From positions 129,276-193,275 of the forward strand of contig NZ_KB911586.1 of assembly GCF_000383615.1 (NCBI RefSeq): DNA of 64,000 nt, written 5' to 3'. Made by a program: the position numbers and the translations under genes. The notes beneath the pieces were generated by a model, which ran no database searches, was not told the origin of the DNA, and was given only the letters and a program-made list of their open reading frames with translations. Positions within the stretch are counted from its first letter, which is position 1. The number at the start of each line of letters is the position of its first letter. The DNA comes from Streptomyces canus 299MFChir4.1 (GTDB lineage Bacteria; Actinomycetota; Actinomycetes; Streptomycetales; Streptomycetaceae). Shown here in pieces: positions 35,048 to 45,536 of the stretch.

Positions 35048-35829
35048 GACCGCGGATCCTGGTCGCCGCGGGGCTGGCGGCCGTACTCCTCACCGGCTGC
35101 GCGCAGTCCGTGGACCCCATCGAACGGCTGGGGAAGAAAGCGGTCCAGCGGGTGGGGCCGTACGGACCGTCGAGGGCGGACGGACGGCCATACCGCCACT
35201 GGGGCCTGCCGGCCCCGCTGCCGGCGCCGCCGCGGATCCCGGCCCGCACGACGGCGCGCCGGGGCGGCCTGCCGCCGGTCGTACGGCGCGTCGAGACCTC
35301 CGACAAGGTCGTCTTCCTCACCTACGACGACGGCGTCGAGAAGGACCCGCGGTTCGTCGAGCTGGTCCGTGAACTGCGGCTGCCCGTCAGCATGTTCCTC
35401 ACGGACAGCGTCGTCGGCCCCGGCTACGGACACTTCGCGCGCCTCCAGTCGGTCGGCGCGGGCATCCAGAACCACACCCTCGACCACCCCGCCCTGCGCG
35501 GTCTGCCGTACACCGGCCAGCGCGCCGAGATCTGCGGCCAGCAGGAGAAGGTGCGGTCCCGCTTCGGCATCCGGCCACGGCTGTTCCGGCCGCCCTACGG
35601 CATCTACGACCGCACGACCCTGCGCGCGGCGGCCGACTGCGGGCTCTCGGCGGTGGTGCTGTGGAGCGTGCCGCCGAAGGGGGAGCCCCGGGGGCTGAGG
35701 GCGGGCGACATCGTGTCGGTGACGTCAGGGGGGACGACGGGGCCGACCCTGACGGAACGGACGACGAGGTTGCTCCGGGAGATCCAGCGGCGGGGGCTGA
35801 CAGTGGGGCGGCTGGAGGACTACCTGTAG
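35044..35829 (+). CDS. Second lipoprotein deacetylase homologue, late motif altered
   Basis: A 261-aa protein starting at the GTG overlapping the upstream stop. Lipobox LLTGC. It has TYDDGVEKD, NHTLDHP and RPPYGIYD, but where the first gene has DIVLSHF this one has DIVSVTSGGTTGPT, without the His of the fifth NodB motif. It is a tandem duplicate that may have changed or weakened activity. Both share the closing GRLEDYL/ARLEDYL. Confidence 0.87.
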   Translation: MRPRILVAAGLAAVLLTGCAQSVDPIERLGKKAVQRVGPYGPSRADGRPYRHWGLPAPLPAPPRIPARTTARRGGLPPVVRRVETSDKVVFLTYDDGVEKDPRFVELVRELRLPVSMFLTDSVVGPGYGHFARLQSVGAGIQNHTLDHPALRGLPYTGQRAEICGQQEKVRSRFGIRPRLFRPPYGIYDRTTLRAAADCGLSAVVLWSVPPKGEPRGLRAGDIVSVTSGGTTGPTLTERTTRLLREIQRRGLTVGRLEDYL

Positions 35830-35836
35830 GCAATCC

Positions 35837-35904
35837 AGCCCGTCCGGCGTTTGAGGACGAGGCCTTCCGGGCCGAAGCGGGGGTCTGGGGGCGGCAGCCC
35901 CCAG
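35837..35904. repeat. Dispersed intergenic repeat with terminator hairpin
   Basis: The cagcccgtccggcgtttgag core followed by a CTGGGGGC-ggca-GCCCCCAG hairpin (35885-35904) is a very common Streptomyces intergenic element. Here it sits after the second deacetylase and before the groES promoter, so it probably terminates the former. Confidence 0.6.
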
Positions 35905-35957
35905 GACGGCCACCCCCACCCACCCGCACCCGAATTCCGCCCAGCCCGCGCGGCGAA

Positions 35958-35984
35958 TTAGCAGTCCGCTTGACCGAGTGCTAA
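35958..35984. promoter_or_regulatory. CIRCE operator 1 (HrcA)
   Basis: TTAGCAGTC-N9-GAGTGCTAA fits the CIRCE inverted repeat TTAGCACTC-N9-GAGTGCTAA with one left-arm change. It overlaps the -35 of the groES promoter. HrcA repression of groESL is the known role. Confidence 0.9.
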
Positions 35985-35999
35985 TCACGGTCATAGTCT
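35970..35999 (+). promoter_or_regulatory. Housekeeping-type promoter of groES-groEL1
   Basis: TTGACC (35970-35975) and TAGTCT (35994-35999) are spaced 18 bases apart and lie between the two CIRCE elements, matching a sigma HrdB-type promoter. Confidence 0.7.
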
Positions 36000-36004
36000 C
36001 GGCT

Positions 36005-36031
36005 CTGGCACTCCCCCCTGGAGAGTGCCAA
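36005..36031. promoter_or_regulatory. CIRCE operator 2 (HrcA)
   Basis: CTGGCACTC-N9-GAGTGCCAA, 20 bases after the first CIRCE and just downstream of the -10. Double CIRCE operators give tight repression. Confidence 0.9.
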
Positions 36032-36128
36032 CACAGCGACGGGCAGGTCCGGCACCCGCGACGACGGATCCACCTGGTCGCCACCTCAGACAGTCAACCC
36101 CGTGATCTCCGAAGGGGGAGGTCGGATC

Positions 36129-36437
36129 GTGACGACCACCAGCTCCAAGGTTGCCATCAAGCCGCTCGAGGACCGCATTGTGGTCCAGCCGCTCGACGCC
36201 GAGCAGACCACCGCCTCTGGCCTGGTCATCCCGGACACTGCCAAGGAGAAGCCCCAGGAGGGCGTCGTCCTGGCCGTCGGCCCGGGCCGCTTCGAGAACG
36301 GCGAGCGTCTTCCGCTCGACGTGCAGACCGGCGACATCGTGCTGTACAGCAAGTACGGCGGCACCGAGGTGAAGTACAACGGCGAGGAGTACCTCGTCCT
36401 CTCGGCCCGCGACGTGCTCGCGATCATCGAGAAGTAA
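36129..36437 (+). CDS. groES: Co-chaperonin GroES
   Basis: A 102-aa co-chaperonin that caps GroEL1. GTG at 36129 ([20 protein letters not shown]) is the usual Streptomyces start; an upstream ATG at 36102 overlaps the leader. The mobile-loop region [15 protein letters not shown] and end [11 protein letters not shown] are standard. Forms an operon with groEL1 112 bases downstream. Confidence 0.97.
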   Translation: MTTTSSKVAIKPLEDRIVVQPLDAEQTTASGLVIPDTAKEKPQEGVVLAVGPGRFENGERLPLDVQTGDIVLYSKYGGTEVKYNGEEYLVLSARDVLAIIEK

Positions 36438-36525
36438 TTCACCCCAGCATTTCTCTGAGCTGCGCCCCTGGCCCCCGCGATCACTAACAAGCCGGGCGCC
36501 CGGGGCGCAGTCTCTTTTCACCTAG

Positions 36526-38175
<1,650 letters not shown>

Positions 38176-38195
38176 GCCCAGCGCTCGCAAAGGAG

Positions 38196-38227
38196 GCCCC
38201 CGTTCCCTCTGAGGGAACGGGGGCTTT
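38196..38227 (+). terminator. Rho-independent-type terminator of groESL
   Basis: GCCCCCGTTCCC (38196-38207) and GGGAACGGGGGC (38213-38224) form a perfect 12-bp stem with loop TCTGA, followed by TTT. Confidence 0.9.
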
Positions 38228-38256
38228 CCCCTTCGCGGGTCACAGGGTTCGGGCCG

Positions 38257-38946
38257 TCATTGTCCGAGCACTCCCAGCTGTTCCATCAGCCCCGCACGGT
38301 CGTACTGCCACCAGCCCTCGCAGATCCGCCCGTCCCGGAACCGGTGCCAGGTGGTCCCGGTCATGGTCACGTTCTGCCCGCTCGCCGGGATTCCCACGAA
38401 CTCGCCGGTGTGCTTGCCCGCCCAGGTCCAGCGGGTGCACACCCGGTCGTCCTGGGCGATCTGGTCGTCCACGCGGAAGGTGAAGGCGAAGGCCCGCCGC
38501 CACCCTTCGTACTCCTCGCGCGCGGCCGCAAGCCCCAGAGCGTCCGGATTGGCCGGATCGTGGTCCAGGTAGTCGTCGGAGAACCCTTCGAACACGGCGT
38601 CCGGCTCGGCCCGCCCGGCCCGCTCGAAGAACTGCCGTGACGTCGCCGGGTTGAGCTGCTCGTCCCGCACCACGTCCAGATCCGTGAAGGTCGGCATCCC
38701 GTCGCACAGCGCGACCATCCCCTGGAAGATCCGTTCGGTCTCCGGCAGTCCCGAATTCCGCATCGCCTCCTCGTACGACGGGAACTCCACGATCTCGACG
38801 AAGTGCGAGGTGTCGGACCGGTCCTTGCCGACCACCGCGTGCGTCGCGGTCCGCTTCCCCTTGGTCTGCTCGACCCACGTGTCCATCAGCCGGTCCATCT
38901 CGTCGAAACGGCTGGTCCTGCAGTCGATGAGCTGTACGAACGTCAT
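38257..38946 (-). CDS. Ester cyclase (SnoaL-like) with N-terminal dimeric alpha/beta barrel
   Basis: A 229-aa protein. The N-terminal third (MTFVQLIDCRTSRFDEMDRL to about 95, with HFVEIVEFPSYEEAM) looks like a ferredoxin-fold barrel. The rest is a SnoaL-like domain, with TRWTWAGKHTGEFVGIPASG and MTGTTWHRFRDGRICEGWWQ as in ester-cyclase family members. Substrate unknown; such domains are common stress and detoxification proteins as well as polyketide cyclases. It has no polyketide neighbours. Confidence 0.86.
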   Translation of the reverse strand: MTFVQLIDCRTSRFDEMDRLMDTWVEQTKGKRTATHAVVGKDRSDTSHFVEIVEFPSYEEAMRNSGLPETERIFQGMVALCDGMPTFTDLDVVRDEQLNPATSRQFFERAGRAEPDAVFEGFSDDYLDHDPANPDALGLAAAREEYEGWRRAFAFTFRVDDQIAQDDRVCTRWTWAGKHTGEFVGIPASGQNVTMTGTTWHRFRDGRICEGWWQYDRAGLMEQLGVLGQ

Positions 38947-39010
38947 ACGCGATCACCTCCGGCCCCCCTGGGTCCGGTTCGAACAGCACCATTGTCCGCC
39001 TTTTCGGGCC

Positions 39011-39784
39011 CTACTGCGGCCCGTACTTGCGCCCCGTCCTCGACGTGACCTCGCCCAGCAACCCCCGGGGCGCCACCTTCACCAACGCCATCAGGGCCTT
39101 GTAACGCGGGTCCGGGATCGACAGGGTCTTGCCGTGGGCCAGGTCGCCGAGGGCCGCGGCGACCAGCTTGTCCGCGTCGAGCCACATCCAGCCGGGGATG
39201 TTGTCCGTGCCCATCCCGGCCCGCTGGTGGAACTCGGTCCGCACGAACCCCGGGCACAGGGCCATCAACCGGACCCCGCTGCCCGCCAGGTCCTTCGCCG
39301 CGCCCTGCGTGAACTGCACGACCCACGCCTTCGAGGCGCCGTACGTCCCGCGCGGCACGAACGCGCCCACCGAGGCGACGTTCACGACACCCCCGCGCCC
39401 CCGCTCCCGCATCGCCTCCGACGCCGCCGACGTCAGTCGCAGCACCGCCTCGCAGTGCACCTTGAGCATCTTCAGCTCGTCGGCCATGGAGACGTCGAGA
39501 TAGCGGCCCTTGCTGCCGAAGCCGGCGTTGTTGACGAGGAGGTCGACGGGGGACCTGCGGTCGGACAGACGGTCGGCGACCGCCTCGATGCCCGGGTCCG
39601 TGGCGAGGTCGGCGGTGAGGACCTCCGCCTCGATGCCATGGCGGTCGTGGAGTTCGGTCGCCTGGTCCTGGAGCCGCTTGGTGTCGCGGGCCACCAGCAC
39701 CAGGTTGTGCCCGTCAGCCGCCAGCCGTCGTGCGAACGCGGCACCGATGCCCGCGGTCGATCCCGTAATCAATGCCGTTGTCAT
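39011..39784 (-). CDS. Short-chain dehydrogenase/reductase
   Basis: A 257-aa SDR. NAD(P)-binding motif ALITGSTAGIGAAFARRLA at the N terminus, catalytic Tyr/Lys in GTYGASKAWVVQF, and LALCPGFVRTEFHQRAG after. The Arg after the glycine motif suggests NADPH. No neighbour shows its substrate; divergent from nothing, downstream of the ester cyclase-facing strand. Confidence 0.93.
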   Translation of the reverse strand: MTTALITGSTAGIGAAFARRLAADGHNLVLVARDTKRLQDQATELHDRHGIEAEVLTADLATDPGIEAVADRLSDRRSPVDLLVNNAGFGSKGRYLDVSMADELKMLKVHCEAVLRLTSAASEAMRERGRGGVVNVASVGAFVPRGTYGASKAWVVQFTQGAAKDLAGSGVRLMALCPGFVRTEFHQRAGMGTDNIPGWMWLDADKLVAAALGDLAHGKTLSIPDPRYKALMALVKVAPRGLLGEVTSRTGRKYGPQ

Positions 39785-39834
39785 GGCGCAAGATTAATGA
39801 CCGGGACCGACAGCGTCCGCCAGGCGATGGCCCG

Positions 39835-40503
39835 TCAGGCGCCGTGCTTCTCCACATACTCCAGCGCCCATTTCCGCACCTCCGGATGGAGCGCCTCGCC
39901 CGCCGCCAACAGCCTTGGCTGAAGTGGCCGTTCGGTGGTCATCGCCCGGAACGCCAGGGCGACCGTCACGTCGTGGTCCGGCCGGTGCACGATCTCGACC
40001 GGGTCACCGGTACGGATCTCGCCCGGCTGGATCACCCGCAGATACGCGCCCGGCGCGCCCTTCTGCGTGAACCGCTTCACCCAGCGCGGCTCGCCCATGT
40101 GCCCCTGAAAGGTGCCGCAGGGGATCCGCGCGCTGGTGACCTCCAGCACCACCTCGGGCCCGATCCGCCAGCGCTCGCCGATCCGCGCGCCGGAGACGTC
40201 GATGCCCCCGGTGGTGAGGTTCTCGCCGAACGCGCCGTTGGCGAGCGAGCGGCCCAGCTCGCCCTCCCACGCGTCCAGGTCCTCGCGCGCCATCGCGTAC
40301 ACGGCCTGGTCGTCGCCGCCGTGGTGCTGCCTCTTGCACACCGCGTCCCCGGCGAGCCCGCTGCCGCCGATGCCCTTGGGACCGGGAGCGGCCACCCGCA
40401 CCGGCCCGTCGACCGGCCGCTTGTCGATACCGGTGACGCCCTCCGGATTGTCCGTGTACGGAACGGCCTTCTCGCGACCCATGTTCACCGACAGCAGCTT
40501 CAT
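39835..40503 (-). CDS. MOSC domain protein (YiiM-like)
   Basis: A 222-aa protein starting MKLLSVNMGREKAVPY. The MOSC core has GDAVCKRQHHGGDDQAVYAM, FGENLTTGGIDVSGARIGER and VLEVTSARIPCGTFQGH, with the conserved Cys in IPCGTF. YiiM-type proteins act on molybdenum-cofactor-dependent detoxification of N-hydroxylated compounds. Divergent from a LysR regulator 82 bases away, a typical regulator-target pair. An ATG 14 codons upstream is also in frame. Confidence 0.9.
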   Translation of the reverse strand: MKLLSVNMGREKAVPYTDNPEGVTGIDKRPVDGPVRVAAPGPKGIGGSGLAGDAVCKRQHHGGDDQAVYAMAREDLDAWEGELGRSLANGAFGENLTTGGIDVSGARIGERWRIGPEVVLEVTSARIPCGTFQGHMGEPRWVKRFTQKGAPGAYLRVIQPGEIRTGDPVEIVHRPDHDVTVALAFRAMTTERPLQPRLLAAGEALHPEVRKWALEYVEKHGA

Positions 40504-40584
40504 GTCCGGCACGGTAGGGGAGAGGAACCCAAAGGTGCCATGCATTATTCGCCGCTATGTCAAAGCAGGGCTTATCCTCGAAGA

Positions 40585-41481
40585 GTGATCGAGGCCCGAC
40601 ATCTCCGTGTCCTGCGCGCCGTCGCCGCCACCGGCTCCTTCTCCGCCGCGGGCCGCGAACTGGGCTGCACCCAGCCCGCCGTCAGCCAGCAGATGAAGGC
40701 TCTGGAGACGTCGGTGGGCACGCCGTTGCTCATCCGCACCGGTCGCGAGATGCGGCTGACCGAGGCGGGCCAGGCCCTGGTGCGGCACGCCGCCGGCATC
40801 CTGGCGGGCCTCACGGCGGCCGAGGAGGAGGTCGCCGCCATCGCCGGGCTGCGGGCCGGGCGGGTCCGGCTCGTCTCCTTCCCCAGCGGCAGCTCCACCC
40901 TCGTGCCCACCGCCCTCGCCGCCCTGCGTGCCGCCCACCCCGGCACCCGGGTCTTCCTGGAGGAGGCCGAACCCCCGCAGTCCGTCGGCCTGCTGAGGGA
41001 GGGCGACTGCGACATCGCGCTCGCCTTCCGCTACGAGGGGGCCGCCGGCGGCGACGAGTGGGACGACCTCGTCGTACGGCCCCTGCTGACCGACCGGCTC
41101 GTCGCCCTCGTACCGGAGCGGCACCGGCTCGCGCGCGCGGGGTCCGTGGCCATCGGGGAGCTCGCCGGGGAGTCGTGGATCGCCGGGTGCCCGCGCTGCC
41201 GCGGCCAGTTGATCGAGGTGTGCGAGAGCGCCGGCTTCACGCCCCGCATCGACTTCGCGACCGACGACTACCCGGCGGTGGTCGGCCTGGTGGGCGCAGG
41301 CCTCGGCGTCGCCGTCCTGCCCCAGCTGGCCGTCGAGTCCGTACGGCCGAGGGGTGTACGCACGGTGACGCTGGAGCCGGCGGTCCGGCGGGAGATCGTC
41401 GCGCTCACGCTGCCCGACCTGGCGCAGGTGCCCGCGGTGTCGGCGACGCTGGAGCAGCTGGCGCGCGCGGCCGACCGCTAG
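40585..41481 (+). CDS. LysR family transcriptional regulator
   Basis: A 298-aa LTTR. Winged helix at the N terminus: LRVLRAVAATGSFSAAGREL and QPAVSQQMKALE. The effector domain starts near RVRLVSFPSGSSTLVP. It contains a Cys pair in AGCPRCRGQLIE, unusual for LTTRs and a possible metal- or redox-sensing feature. GTG at 40585 with GAAGAG upstream. It likely controls the divergent MOSC gene. Confidence 0.91.
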   Translation: MIEARHLRVLRAVAATGSFSAAGRELGCTQPAVSQQMKALETSVGTPLLIRTGREMRLTEAGQALVRHAAGILAGLTAAEEEVAAIAGLRAGRVRLVSFPSGSSTLVPTALAALRAAHPGTRVFLEEAEPPQSVGLLREGDCDIALAFRYEGAAGGDEWDDLVVRPLLTDRLVALVPERHRLARAGSVAIGELAGESWIAGCPRCRGQLIEVCESAGFTPRIDFATDDYPAVVGLVGAGLGVAVLPQLAVESVRPRGVRTVTLEPAVRREIVALTLPDLAQVPAVSATLEQLARAADR

Positions 41482-41513
41482 GCACGCCGGACAGAGAGCC
41501 GCCGGACAGAAAG

Positions 41514-41535
41514 AAGGGCACGCGTGTGTGCCCTT
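41514..41535. terminator. Bidirectional terminator between lysR and whiD
   Basis: AAGGGCAC (41514-41521) and GTGCCCTT (41528-41535) form an 8-bp stem with loop gcgtgt; T/A runs on both sides let it work on both strands. Confidence 0.75.
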
Positions 41536-41552
41536 CAAGGAGAAACGTTCCT

Positions 41553-41879
41553 TCAGTTGTTCGATGCGCCGCTCCCGACGGATGACGCCGACACCAGCCG
41601 GTGCCGGGCCCGCCCCATGAGCTCCTCGCGCTCGTCCTCGGTCAGTCCGCCCCACACGCCGTACGGCTCTCGCACCGCGAGCGCGTGCGCCGCACACTGT
41701 GCGCGCACCGGGCATCTCATGCAGACCTCCTTGGCCGAGTTCTCGCGAGCACTCCGGGCCGCACCGCGCTCGCCCTCCGGATGGAAGAAGAGCGAGCTGT
41801 CCACCCCGCGACAGGCGGCCAGGAGCTGCCAGTCCCACAGGTCCGCGTTCGGTCCGGGAAGGCGGGAGAAATCTGCCAT
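41553..41879 (-). CDS. whiD: WhiB-family iron-sulfur regulator WhiD
   Basis: A 108-aa Wbl protein, assigned as WhiD from its sequence opening MADFSRLPGPNADLWDWQLL and its place beside bldM. Cys23, Cys53, Cys56 and Cys62 form the [4Fe-4S] ligand set (C...CMRCPVRAQC), and GVWGGLTEDEREEL is the Wbl turn. WhiD is needed for spore maturation and the mycobacterial counterpart is WhiB3. Its partner is normally the principal sigma factor. The gene is divergent from bldM. Confidence 0.93.
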   Translation of the reverse strand: MADFSRLPGPNADLWDWQLLAACRGVDSSLFFHPEGERGAARSARENSAKEVCMRCPVRAQCAAHALAVREPYGVWGGLTEDEREELMGRARHRLVSASSVGSGASNN

Positions 41880-42261
41880 TGCGTGACCCCTTGTAGCCGT
41901 TCTGGGCGGATACGGTGTCCACGACCGTACATCTACGATCTAAGGAGATGAAAATATGACTCATTGCGAATCTAGCCTCAGACACCAGGAAATGGGAAGA
42001 AAAGGGTCTGAATGGGGCATGGGTTGTGATGAAACGTTGTGGGTCCGCCGCGCATGTCTGCACCGTGTCCGCACCCTCACGTAGAGTGCCGAAGACAGTG
42101 CGCAGCCCCGTAACTCTTTCGGGTGACCGTCGTTGAGAGTGCGGAGGCGGTTGAAACAACAAGTGCTCGGGCAGGCGTCCGAGACGGTCGACCGCACAGG
42201 TGACGATTTTCGTACCAGCCTGGAGGCTCAAGGTGACGTGCATCAGCTGCGGAGGGCGGCC
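41880..42261. other. Divergent whiD/bldM regulatory region
   Basis: 382 bases, clearly AT-richer than coding DNA near 41900-42060, with no protein-coding frame. It holds the BldN-type bldM promoter (42109-42136). Expected BldD and other developmental sites could not be assigned with confidence. Confidence 0.7.
42109..42136 (+). promoter_or_regulatory. Sigma BldN-type promoter of bldM
   Basis: CGTAAC (42109-42114), 16-base spacer and CGTTGA (42131-42136) match the sigma BldN consensus recalled for bldM P1 and chaplin promoters. The transcript would start about 120 bases before the bldM ATG. Confidence 0.85.
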
Positions 42262-42873
42262 ATGACATCCGTCCTCGTCTGCGACGACTCCCCGCTTGCC
42301 CGAGAGGCGCTCCGCCGCGCGGTCGCGACCGTGCCCGGCGTCGAGCGCGTGACGACCGCGGCCAACGGCGAGGAAGTCCTCCGCCGCTGGGGCGCGGACC
42401 GTTCGGACCTGATTCTGATGGACGTGCGCATGCCCGGTCTGGGCGGCGTGGAGACCGTGCGGCGGCTGCTGTCCGCGGACCCCGGTGCGCGCATCATCAT
42501 GCTCACGGTCGCGGAGGACCTCGACGGGGTCGCTCTCGCGGTCGCCGCCGGTGCGCGCGGCTACCTCCACAAGGACGCCTCGCGCGCGGAGTTGCGCGCC
42601 ACGGTGACGCAGGCGCTCGCCGACCCGACCTGGCGGCTCGCCCCGCGCCGGCTGCGGTCGGCGGAGATGGGCGCGGCGCCGACGCTGACAGCGCGTGAGA
42701 TCCAGGTGCTCGAAGGGATGAGCCACGGGCGGTCCAACGCGGAGATCGGGCGCGAGCTGTTCCTGTCCGAGGACACCGTGAAGACGCATGCGCGGCGGCT
42801 GTTCAAGAAGCTCGGCGCCTCGGACCGGGCGCACGCCGTGGCGCTCGGGTTCCGGTGGGGCCTGGTTCGCTAG
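42262..42873 (+). CDS. bldM: Atypical response regulator BldM
   Basis: A 203-aa NarL/FixJ-type regulator required for aerial hyphae and sporulation, active as homodimer or with WhiI. The receiver domain has VLVCDDSP (Asp8, Asp9) and LILMDVRMPG with Asp54, KDASRAELR has the Lys; no cognate kinase is known and the protein is thought to work without phosphorylation. C-terminal LuxR helix-turn-helix: LTAREIQVLEGMSHGRSNAE. ATG at 42262 gives the known 203 aa. Confidence 0.95.
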   Translation: MTSVLVCDDSPLAREALRRAVATVPGVERVTTAANGEEVLRRWGADRSDLILMDVRMPGLGGVETVRRLLSADPGARIIMLTVAEDLDGVALAVAAGARGYLHKDASRAELRATVTQALADPTWRLAPRRLRSAEMGAAPTLTAREIQVLEGMSHGRSNAEIGRELFLSEDTVKTHARRLFKKLGASDRAHAVALGFRWGLVR

Positions 42874-42915
42874 GACTCGGTCCTGTGAGCCGTTGCCGTG
42901 TGCGGGTCGTTTGTG

Positions 42916-42952
42916 GCTGGTCGCGCAGTTCCCCGCGCCCCTGAAGGGGCGC
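42916..42952. repeat. Dispersed hairpin repeat, likely bldM terminator
   Basis: Second copy of the element at 1171-1209. GCGCCCCT (42935-42942) and AGGGGCGC (42945-42952) pair after the same GTTCCCC leader. It lies 43 bases after the bldM stop. Confidence 0.6.
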
Positions 42953-43078
42953 GGCTGCGAGGTTGGCCCAGCGGCCCTGTAGATGCCCCGCTGCTTGTTT
43001 CGTGGCGGATGCCGCATCCTTGGAGATGTGGAGTCTCTCGGGGACCAGTCGGTCGAGCGGAAGGGGAGGGCGCAGGGT

Positions 43079-43756
43079 ATGAGTTCCGGCGCACCTGCTC
43101 ATAACGCTTCGGTGCACAACAACCAGCGCGATGCCACGGATCCAACGACGCCAGGGCACCATGGACCGATGCGTGACGACGAGGCGGCTCATCCCCATGG
43201 GGCGATCGGTGCGCTCGTCCACAGTGCCGTGGAAGGGGACGAGCAGGCCACGCACGACCTGCTCGCCCATGTCCACCCGCTGGCCCTGCGCTACTGCCGC
43301 ACCCGGCTCTCCCGTCTGCCGGGCGACGCCCGGCACTTCGTGGAGGACCTCGCGCAGGAGGTCTGCGTAGCCGTCCTCCTCGCCCTGCCGCGCTACCGCG
43401 ACACCGGGCGCCCCTTCGAGGCGTTCGTCTTCGCCATCGCCGCGCACAAGGTCGCCGACCTGCAGCGCGCCGCGATGCGCCACCCCGGTTCCACGGCCGT
43501 CCCCTCGGACGAGATGCCCGAGCGGCCGGACGACTCGCTCGGGCCCGAGGAGCGGGCGCTGCTCAGCAGCGACGCCGAATGGGCCAAGAAACTCCTGGCC
43601 AACCTCCCCGAGAACCAGCGCGAGCTGCTCCTGCTGCGCATCGCCGTGGGGTTGACGGCGGAGGAGACGGGTCAGATGTTGGGAATGTCACCCGGTGCGG
43701 TCCGTGTGGCCCAGCACCGGGCGCTGAGCAGGCTGCGAGCGCTGGCCGAGCAGTAG
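43079..43756 (+). CDS. shbA: ECF RNA polymerase sigma factor ShbA
   Basis: A 225-aa ECF sigma factor. ATG at 43079 has a good GGAAGGGGAGG site; ATGs at 42983 and 43169 are alternatives. Region 2: [20 protein letters not shown] then [18 protein letters not shown]; region 4: [20 protein letters not shown] and [20 protein letters not shown]. Position between bldM and guaB matches ShbA, which drives hrdB transcription in streptomycetes, and mirrors sigD-guaB2-whiB3 of mycobacteria. The symbol rests on synteny and recall. Confidence 0.88.
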   Translation: MSSGAPAHNASVHNNQRDATDPTTPGHHGPMRDDEAAHPHGAIGALVHSAVEGDEQATHDLLAHVHPLALRYCRTRLSRLPGDARHFVEDLAQEVCVAVLLALPRYRDTGRPFEAFVFAIAAHKVADLQRAAMRHPGSTAVPSDEMPERPDDSLGPEERALLSSDAEWAKKLLANLPENQRELLLLRIAVGLTAEETGQMLGMSPGAVRVAQHRALSRLRALAEQ

Positions 43757-43844
43757 GGCGCGCTCCTGAACGGGCGGTGCGCCGCTTCCGTACGAACATA
43801 CGAAGCCCGGAGCGGGTCGGAACCGTGTGATCCGCGGAATCCGT

Positions 43845-43870
43845 GGAATTTGCCACCCTTGCTTCCCGTT
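43845..43870 (+). promoter_or_regulatory. SigR-like promoter (GGAAT-N18-GTT) upstream of guaB
   Basis: GGAAT (43845-43849), exactly 18 bases, then GTT (43868-43870), 44 bases before the guaB ATG. This is the sigma R disulfide-stress promoter pattern. Match is to consensus only. Confidence 0.5.
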
Positions 43871-43872
43871 AG

Positions 43873-45417
<1,545 letters not shown>

Positions 45418-45536
45418 GTCCTTCCTGAAGGCCACGCGTGCGTGAGGGCGGCTCCGGGAGCATCCGGGGCCGCCCTTGTCGTACCCGTCGGGGATACTGG
45501 AAGGCGCTGCAACGCATCAGGGAAAGGCCACACATC

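Noticed and set aside
38257..38946. A polyketide biosynthesis cyclase marking a gene cluster
   Set aside because: The SnoaL-like domain is isolated; no ketosynthase, acyltransferase or tailoring genes are nearby.
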